64,000 nucleotides of DNA from Triglochin maritima (Eukaryota; Streptophyta; Magnoliopsida; Alismatales; Juncaginaceae), in contig OY821791.1 in assembly GCA_963682175.1 (NCBI GenBank), positions 32,176,326-32,240,325 of the forward strand. Direction: 5' to 3'. The translations under genes were made by a program, and so were the position numbers. Position 1 is the first letter of the stretch; the number at the start of each line of letters is the position of its first letter. This document shows positions 57,321 to 64,000 of this stretch, piece after piece. The notes below the pieces were generated by a model. It did not search any database. It worked only from the letters and a program-made list of their open reading frames with translations, and had not been told where the DNA came from.

Positions 57321-59473
57321 TGTAGGATTTTGTATTCCTATGTATGTGTATATTTAAAAAAAATTAATACAAACATACATGATTGATTTCATATTTTCAT
57401 TGATTTTATGTACATGTATATTTTTAGTCTAATATCATGCATTCCTACATATATTAAAATTAACAAAAGAGAGAATCATACCCAAAGGTTCTCTAAAACC
57501 TTTTAGAAGATCCGGTGTTCCGTTGCTCGTCGAATCACCCGCCGATTCGCCTCCAAGTGTTTACCAAACTCTAAACAAGATTAGAGAGAAAAGAGCTAGC
57601 CAATCAATCTCTAATTAAGCTTAGAATGTAGCTAATAACCCCTCTTTAAGCTCCTGAGATTTCTATCTCCAAAAACATAAAACTATTAAGAGATTTTGTG
57701 GTTATTAAGGGAGAGATTAAAGAGAGAGAATTATGCATCTATTAAACAAGTAGGATGTGGGGTCATTTTAGAGGCTCCCAAAACACCCACATCAAGAACT
57801 ATTCTCTAGTCATGATATCTTGCTTTTTCTCTCCTAAAATTAATCTCAAATTGCCACATAAGCATCCTAAAAAACGTTTGATCAAATCTGGAATTAATCC
57901 AACCAATGATCTAATTATTCTCCTAATAATTCAGGCAAAAATCGCGTTGTTCGGTTAATCGAGAATACTTCTCGGTCAACCGAACCATTCGGTTTTGACA
58001 CATGTTTGGATGACCGTGAGATAGACGGTCGACCGAATATACCTGAGAAAAATTCTCTGGAAAAATTCAGACGATCCGCGTCTTTCTTCGGTCGACCGTT
58101 GACCCACCAAAATGTCTCCTGGCGAATCTTCATCGGACGACCGTGTCACATTCGGTCTACCAAAAATATCCCAAGATAGCTCTGGGATATTTTCTCTCGG
58201 TTGACCGATCCCAATTATCGAGGCACTCCAGACAATTCGATCAACCAATTGTGTTATCCGTTCCCCGTTCCGAAGACACCTCGGTCGACCGAACCCTAAA
58301 CGGTGTACCGTTTTGACCCCGATTTTGCATTTGTCAAATTTTGGATTTATATCCAACAAAATTCGACATTTTTTGGTTCTTAGCAAATTCATATCTTATG
58401 TAATATATTATCCTTTGTAATATTAAATTAGTACACCCCATAATATATACACCTCATATGAATTTATCCATGATTCTAATTATGTCAATTCTCATGACAT
58501 ATTGATTTTATTGATTCACCACATGTGTCCTTTTTCACATGAAACCCGACACATCATATGAACTCAAAATGAAGCTTCTTGTTTCCCAGTTTTCTGGTGT
58601 GACCTATAGGAGGATCTAAGTCAAATTGGCAGTGATATTGAACACTTAATATCTCAAATTATAAGCGGTATCTAGATACACATTATAGTTACCCAATTAA
58701 CATAGATGTCTTTATTCCACTCGAACTAAACACTATTCATTTAGTGATGTATGTGCACAACTTGTATTTGTCTCTTGCCTCATGATAAGAATATATACAA
58801 AGTAGAATTGTGTCACCTTTGTATTATATTTATTTCTTGATCTCTTTAAGCTAATTATAACTATGTAACTTAACTCAAGCTACATTGTGCACATTATAAT
58901 TTTGCTTTATCAAGGGGCCCACTAATATCATCTCTCAATTAAGAGGGGCAATGATAATCTTTTGACTGGCTATCTTTTCGAGCACAAGTCATGTTCAACC
59001 AACTATTGTCTTTATCACTATACTCTTTGATAGCTTTTGACAATAATCAAATCAAACACTTCTTGAGTGAAAAGATATAAGTCTCATATCATAGGATCCA
59101 AGACACAGTAAAATATTAATGACACGAAACACAATTCCATAATGTTTTACTTGTTAGGTCTATTCAATATATATAAGTAATTTTTTCCTCTTTTATATAC
59201 TCGTGTCGTCAATTATTTGTAGAGCTACAACAATCGATGACCAACATGACAATCTTATCTCGGTAATTAATGTTCCATCTTAATTAACATGATTGTAAAT
59301 AACTTTTGATTAATGTAAACCATTATCTTTTAGAGTTCTACGGTTAAGGACCAAGTGCCTCTTCCTTAACACTTCCAAAAGACGAATACCATAATCAAAG
59401 AACAAAATGTTTGTACATCAAATTCATAATAATTGACATATAAAAGTAAAACTTTTAGAACACATTCCTTTCA
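57321..59473 (-). mobile_element. Solo LTR B (2153 bp) with perfect 5-bp duplication gattt
   Basis: Starts TGTAGGATTT, ends CTTTCA, flanked by gattt at 57316-57320 and 59474-59478. The PMD reading ENLLGDF / DFPKDIG continues across the insert. Same family as solo LTR A but well diverged, so they are separate insertions. Confidence 0.92.
57952..58310. promoter_or_regulatory. Paired TCGACC palindrome array, period 63-64 bp (solo LTR B)
   Basis: Pairs 57952/57973, 58007/58026, 58070/58089, 58134/58153, then 58198, then 58282/58301. Offset is 19 bp in most pairs and the period is 63, 64, 64. Intact CGGTCGACCG is at 58026, 58089 and 58282. Confidence 0.75.
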
Positions 59474-61053
59474 GATTTCCCGAAAGACATAGGTGCCAAG
59501 GGTAGTGTAACATTGGGTTGGTCGCTAGATCAGTTCAAGATGCTAATGGTATCATTGTTATACAACACACCAGAGCTTACATTCTATTTCAGCTTGGATG
59601 CAACATTTTGGATGACAAGAGTGGCACGATGATACACCTTAAATATTTGTCGTTGTTGAAAGATCTAGCACCAATATCGGAGTATAGTTGGGGCACCACT
59701 GCTCTTGCACATTTGTATCACGGTTTGGATGAGGCTTCCTTGATACCGACCGGACACTTATGTGGTTTTCTTATCTTTTTACCGCTCTGGTGTTGGGGGC
59801 ATTTACATATAGTGAGACCCACAAAGGTAGACCATTGGTGTGTCTGGGTCATGAGGAGGCACTGTTGGAGAAGACCATGAACCCTTAAGGAATGAGCTAG
59901 ACACACAGGAGATGGATCAAGTGACGTGGACCCTTACACACATATGGATCCGCAACAATTATCACCACTGTGTATAGAAGGTTTAGAAATATGGATGAGC
60001 TGAACATGACTTATCAATTTTGGGGAGGTGGTAATGTAGCAGTTTGGTCTTCTCCAGCACATTCCAGAGCCGATGGGGAGAAACCTAGTAAAGTCAGCTC
60101 AAGGTTGGGCATATGTCAACTGGCTGGTGGAAAATGCATGTTTTATTGACCATTGGTCACATAGAAGAAATCATGTCTAGTTATAGCTTCCAATGCTGCG
60201 TACCAGTCAAGAAGACAGTCGTTGATTATATATGGAATGATATTGGAACATCACAATACAGTAGATTGTATAGAATACTACGATTTCTCAATTGATAACG
60301 TATCAACACGGGCGGGGAGAGAATGAGAAATGGTATGACTTTAATTTCCACTTTGTAATTGCAATTTTTCATATTTGTGTTTGATATTTTACCAATGCAT
60401 CTTTTGCTACTTGTCCATCAAGTTTACGAGTTCCACAAGGAACTCCACAAAATACATTGAGTGATTAAGGACCATATAGAAGGCTCCACACTCACTGCGA
60501 AGCTAAAGGATGGGATGAAGGTCATCTTGACAAGTTTTGGTGCCCACGACCCTACACTACGATTGAGTCAGGATAGAGTGGAGGAGGAAGAAGAAAAAGA
60601 TGATGATGATGATGATGATGGTGTTCGAACTACTGCATAAGGTGGAGATGGGGGTCTTACTCAAGAAACGGGAGAGGCTGCTCAGGCACGTCCTAAGAAG
60701 AAGAAGAGGTTAAGGGTCACCTAGGATAGATATGTGAGAATAAGAATATTTGGTTGTATTAAACTTCTTTTCTTGTTATTTCAAATATGGAAGGATATTA
60801 CTATATTAGTGTTAGTTTAATTTATGGTTTCAAAAATTTTAAGTTGTTTTTGTGGATGTTATTTTGGTTTTATTGTGATTATTTTGTGTTTGATGTACGT
60901 CTTCTAAATTTTGGGTTTTGCTAGTATGAATTTCATTTGATGTATGCCTGTTAAATTTTTTTAACAGGAAATGACCTATCGCCGAATGAATAATTGGAAT
61001 TCTAAATTTGTCTAAACAGAACTCGTCACTTGGGTTGCTACCTTCCTTTTAGT

Positions 61054-61130
61054 TTCATATAAAACAACTGATGAAATAAATTCAACCAAATGGTTTATTC
61101 TTAACCATTGCTTTCAATGATGTCAGGTTA
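61054..61130. repeat. Direct repeat flanking the second MULE region (right)
   Basis: Partner of 53546-53620. Confidence 0.8.
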
Positions 61131-61149
61131 AGTCTATATATATACAGGA

Positions 61150-61270
61150 ATTATAGAATGAGCCCAGAGCTCATTTAATCTTAAGTGAGCCCGTTAAACA
61201 TCCACCATCCAAATCAAATCCAATGGTGGATGTAAATCTATGTTATTTTTAGATAGAAAATGGTAAAATT
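61150..61270. mobile_element. Fragment related to the 27.6 kb MITE
   Basis: aatgagcccagagctcattt and agtgagcccgttaaacatccacca resemble 27580-27640. Only one end is visible. Confidence 0.35.
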
Positions 61271-61461
61271 GGAAAACCAATCACCCCTTCCCCCTCACCC
61301 CCTCCCTCTCACAATTCTCACCCAAAACCCATCAATTCTTGAACTCAAACCCTTGTTTTGGTTCCTCTTTCTCGTCTCAATCTTCTCCACACCTTCAAAA
61401 TACTTATTTTATATCATCGGAGATTTCTGTAGGATCTACTTGGCCCTAATTTTACTCTAAA

Positions 61462-61480
61462 GGGGGGGGGGGGGGGGGGG
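61462..61480. repeat. Poly-G run (19 G)
   Basis: Uninterrupted homopolymer. Its length may be uncertain in the assembly. Confidence 0.9.
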
Positions 61481-63075
61481 TAAATAGACTAATTAAGATT
61501 GGTTTTTTGGCTAATAATCATTAATCCATTTTGATGATTAACCAACAATTTCTTCTCTTCTCGTTGGTGTTCTTATCTCTCCTCTCCAGATATTTGATTT
61601 CCGAAATCCCCCTTGTGGAGTACATTCTTGATAACTCCGACAAATCAAAGTAGATATCATCACACCTTGATGAAGACGGAAACCCTAGGTGAATGATAAT
61701 CAACTGAAACTTTAGTATTGATTTTAACTTTAGATTCAAAAATTATTATTGTTTACGAAATTTCACCATTCTATGGATTTTAATTCTCTTTTTGCACAAG
61801 CATCCAGTCCTATTGTTTTGTGGGATGTTATTTTGCAACAAAATGTATATTGTTATTGCTAATGAGATACTGTTACAGTTCGTCTTACATTATTACAGTT
61901 AGTAGTTATGTATTTTTGGACTTAATTATTCTAGAAATACATGTATTATTGGATTGAGTTGAGGAGAATTGTATGGAAGTTGGAATCTGATTGAGTTTGG
62001 TTTGCTTCAGTTTCATGAAATTGGTTTTGTTTGTGGTTTTTATGGTTTAAGTATGGAATTCGATTAAGTTAAATTTTTTCAAGGGAGATATAAAGAATAT
62101 TTGAATAGTAGATGGAATTTTATCAAGTTAGGTTGGCTTAGTGTTGGTTGTGGTTATGTTATTTGTTTGTGTTGTTTTTTTAAACTAGATTTGATGATTA
62201 TCATCGAATAACCATTTTCTTGTAAACTGGATTTGATGATTATCATCGAATAACCATTTTCTTGTAAACAGAATACAAGTTGAGAATTTTGTGCTGGAGA
62301 ATGATTTTGGAGATTGGATTTTGTGATTGTCACCGTGGATTTCACTTTTCTAGGAAGATGCTATGTAAATTTTAGTCTTTTACCTGCTAATACATTTTAT
62401 CTTATTTACTAATCACTTCCTCCATAAAATGCATAAGATATCTTGTTTACAATTGCTTGGTTTACTCTCAATTATTTGTTGTACGTAGCAAGTAGTACCT
62501 TGGTCGTTGTTATTGATCTCTTTTGGATGTTTTGCTTCTATGTTCGCATTTCATCTTAGCAATTTTGTGATCCCATGGTGGGGTTAAGTGTATTCCGTCT
62601 TTTGTTTTTTATTTATTTATAGCAATATGACTAATTAATAACTTCTTAAAATAGAAATACCTACCACATGGTGCTGCAACAAGCATGTGGAAAAATTGTA
62701 GAATGGATTAGTTAACACCATGACGGCTAACTCGAAGGAAATTGTAAAATTCATTGATGCAACACAAGGGATTCAGTCTTTGGAAGAAAGTGGAGCAAAC
62801 ATAATAAAGTTTTGCAAATGATTAGGGATATACTGATGTATATGAATAGGACATTTGTTTGGCGATTAGTCTCCAAAATTTGTGTTGTAATTGAAGTTTG
62901 TTGTATGTGTAAATGTTAATACTTGACTACTTAAGGAGATTTACGTGGAGATCCCCATATTGGATTTTTGCGAAGTTAATGACTATCTATTCGTTTGTCG
63001 GGTTTAAATCTACTTTTTTTACGATATGTGTATATATTATCCAGTGAGATCCATAATTTTTTGCTCTCATCGTAA
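61481..63075. other. Unassigned AT-rich region
   Basis: No gene recognised. Contains a 42-bp tandem duplication at 62181-62264 (taaactagatttgatgatta...). Confidence 0.5.
62181..62264. repeat. 42-bp tandem duplication
   Basis: 62181-62222 and 62223-62264 differ at one base (taaactaga against taaactgga). Confidence 0.9.
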
Positions 63076-63079
63076 TAAT

Positions 63080-64000
63080 TACATTTAGATTACGGCTCAC
63101 AACCTCATATTAGGGCTAATGATATTATATTACGGTTGTGAACGTAATATTAATTTAGTTATGAACAACGTACATGTTACAAATATTGCAATTATCCACC
63201 ATTATTTGAGAAATGTTATTAATAATAGTAACATTATATTACAGCTAACGACATTATATTACGACTACCAAAAGTATATTACGGTTGTTATGATAATATT
63301 ATTTTTGTTATGAACAACGATATATGTTACACATGTTGAAATTATTCACTATTATTTGATGAACGTTATTAAAAATAGTAAAATTATATTATGGTTAATA
63401 ACCTCATATTACGGTTAACAATATTATACTACGATTGTAAACGTAATATTATTTTTATTACAAACAACGGTACATATTACACATATTGCAATCATTAATT
63501 ATTATTTGAGGAACGATATTAAAAATAATAACATGATGTTACGGCTAACAACCTCATATTACGACTAACAATATTATATTAGAATTGCGAACGTAATTAA
63601 GGCGGACGAAGAGTTGAGTGGATTTGTGGATTCAATGTCGTCAACAAAGAGCTGATTTGAAGAAGAATGTGAAGAAGGCCATTGTATCCTTTATGTGCGA
63701 CACCCGGTTGTTAAAAAGAATTAACAACACTGCAATCACTAGAATTCAACCGAATTCAAAATTTATTTTTCCACTATAAATTACGGTTGTGAACGTAATA
63801 TTAATTTTTTTACGAATGCCGATATTTGTTATAATGACGCAGTCATGCATAAGCCACTATTTGTGAAACGTTAGTAAACAAACTTACATTATATTACGGC
63901 TAACAACATAGTATTATTACAACACCAATATATTACGGTTTTGAACGTAATATTAATTTTTATATGAACAACAATACATGTTACACATGATGCAGTCATC
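63080..64000. repeat. AT-rich tandem array, unit about 150 bp
   Basis: The word aacaacg recurs at 63164, 63313 and 63464 (offsets 149 and 151), each followed by a (t/c)atgttaca-like stretch and preceded by gaacgtaatatta. 63590-63775 interrupts the array with unrelated sequence. Units resume at 63781 and run off the window. Confidence 0.75.

Larger units (their letters stand above)
56776..60724 (+). pseudogene. PMD gene of second MULE, split by solo LTR B
   Basis: Starts MEFGGSTSDSVGG (56802 region). A PMD part before the insertion has ERWW.., LHDI-like and GLLVCESQEYV-like pieces out of frame, ending ENLLGDF at 57320. It resumes after the solo LTR with DFPKDIGAKGSV (59474). The second PMD part is at 59518-59880: RAYILFQLGCNILDDKSG, ISEYSWGTTALAHLYHGL. 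An acidic run (EEEEEKDDDDDDD, 60576-60630) and a basic tail (PKKKKRLRVT, ending 60724) follow. Several stops. It is colinear with the PMD gene at 14873-17462. Confidence 0.75.
53740..60730 (+). mobile_element. Second, decayed MULE carrying a PMD gene
   Basis: Left part (53740-54162) has repeated gagttc/cttgagttg/cgagttc units (for example gccgagttctataaacttg), like the subterminal repeats of PMD-bearing MULEs. Next come a transposase C-terminus (56260-56640) and a PMD gene (56776-60724). Most of the transposase is missing. Clear inverted ends were not found, and 60960-61050 (aactcgtcacttgggttg) may be the mirrored right edge. Two solo LTRs sit inside. Boundaries are approximate. Confidence 0.6.

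Noticed and set aside
60113..60295. Separate small gene downstream of the PMD segment
   Set aside because: Lies within the colinear PMD pseudogene and shows no independent signals.

Overview
The window is a piece of a nuclear flowering-plant genome, probably a eudicot. It holds plant-specific families (CASP-like membrane protein, CYP96-type P450, plant mobile domain), plant-type introns, and a dense layer of LTR retrotransposons, Mutator-like, hAT and CACTA-like DNA transposons. Only two host genes look intact: a cytochrome P450 (28266-29804, minus) and a two-exon CASP-like gene (44907-45570, minus). Species cannot be fixed from the sequence.

Layout. 1-791 is part of an LTR that cuts a Tekay/Del-type Ty3/gypsy element lying on the minus strand (792-4752, plus a 5' LTR stub at 11196-11306). 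Between those two pieces lies a complete 6.4 kb non-autonomous LTR element (4753-11195, minus) with a tRNA-Asp primer site and only a gag-like ORF. 11581-17607 is a Mutator-like element with two convergent cargo genes: a FAR1-type transposase spliced to an OTU protease domain (plus) and a plant-mobile-domain (PMD) gene (minus). Both are broken by a few point lesions. From 19.2 to 52.9 kb there is a threefold tandem CASP-like block (A, B, C). A copy is a pseudogene with LTR elements in its upstream flank. B is split by a 7.6 kb Tekay element (35740-43346). C is intact but has a 6.1 kb Ty1/copia element (45660-51754) 90 bp upstream of its start codon. The P450, a hAT element with 8-bp target duplication (30265-32959), and a Mutator-type MITE with a perfect 9-bp duplication (33749-34200) lie between A and B. 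53.7-60.7 kb is a second, decayed MULE carrying transposase C-terminus and a PMD gene, with two solo LTRs of one family inserted (54163-56254 and 57321-59473), each with a perfect 5-bp target duplication. The end of the window is AT-rich, with a tandem array of about 150-bp units from about 63.08 kb.

The most unusual signal is not a gene. Several unrelated LTR families carry paired palindromes. In the copia LTRs the 10-mer CGGTCGACCG occurs as pairs 22 bp apart, repeated every 73 bp. In the Tekay LTRs the same 10-mer occurs with the same 22-bp pairing and 70-75 bp period. The solo-LTR family has pairs 19-21 bp apart with periods of 61 or 63-64 bp. Two further LTR families carry other paired palindromes. 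In four of the five families the palindromes sit 50-240 bp upstream of a TATAAATAG box. The spacers have diverged while the palindromes and their near-integral helical spacing are kept, which suggests bound sites for a dimeric protein.
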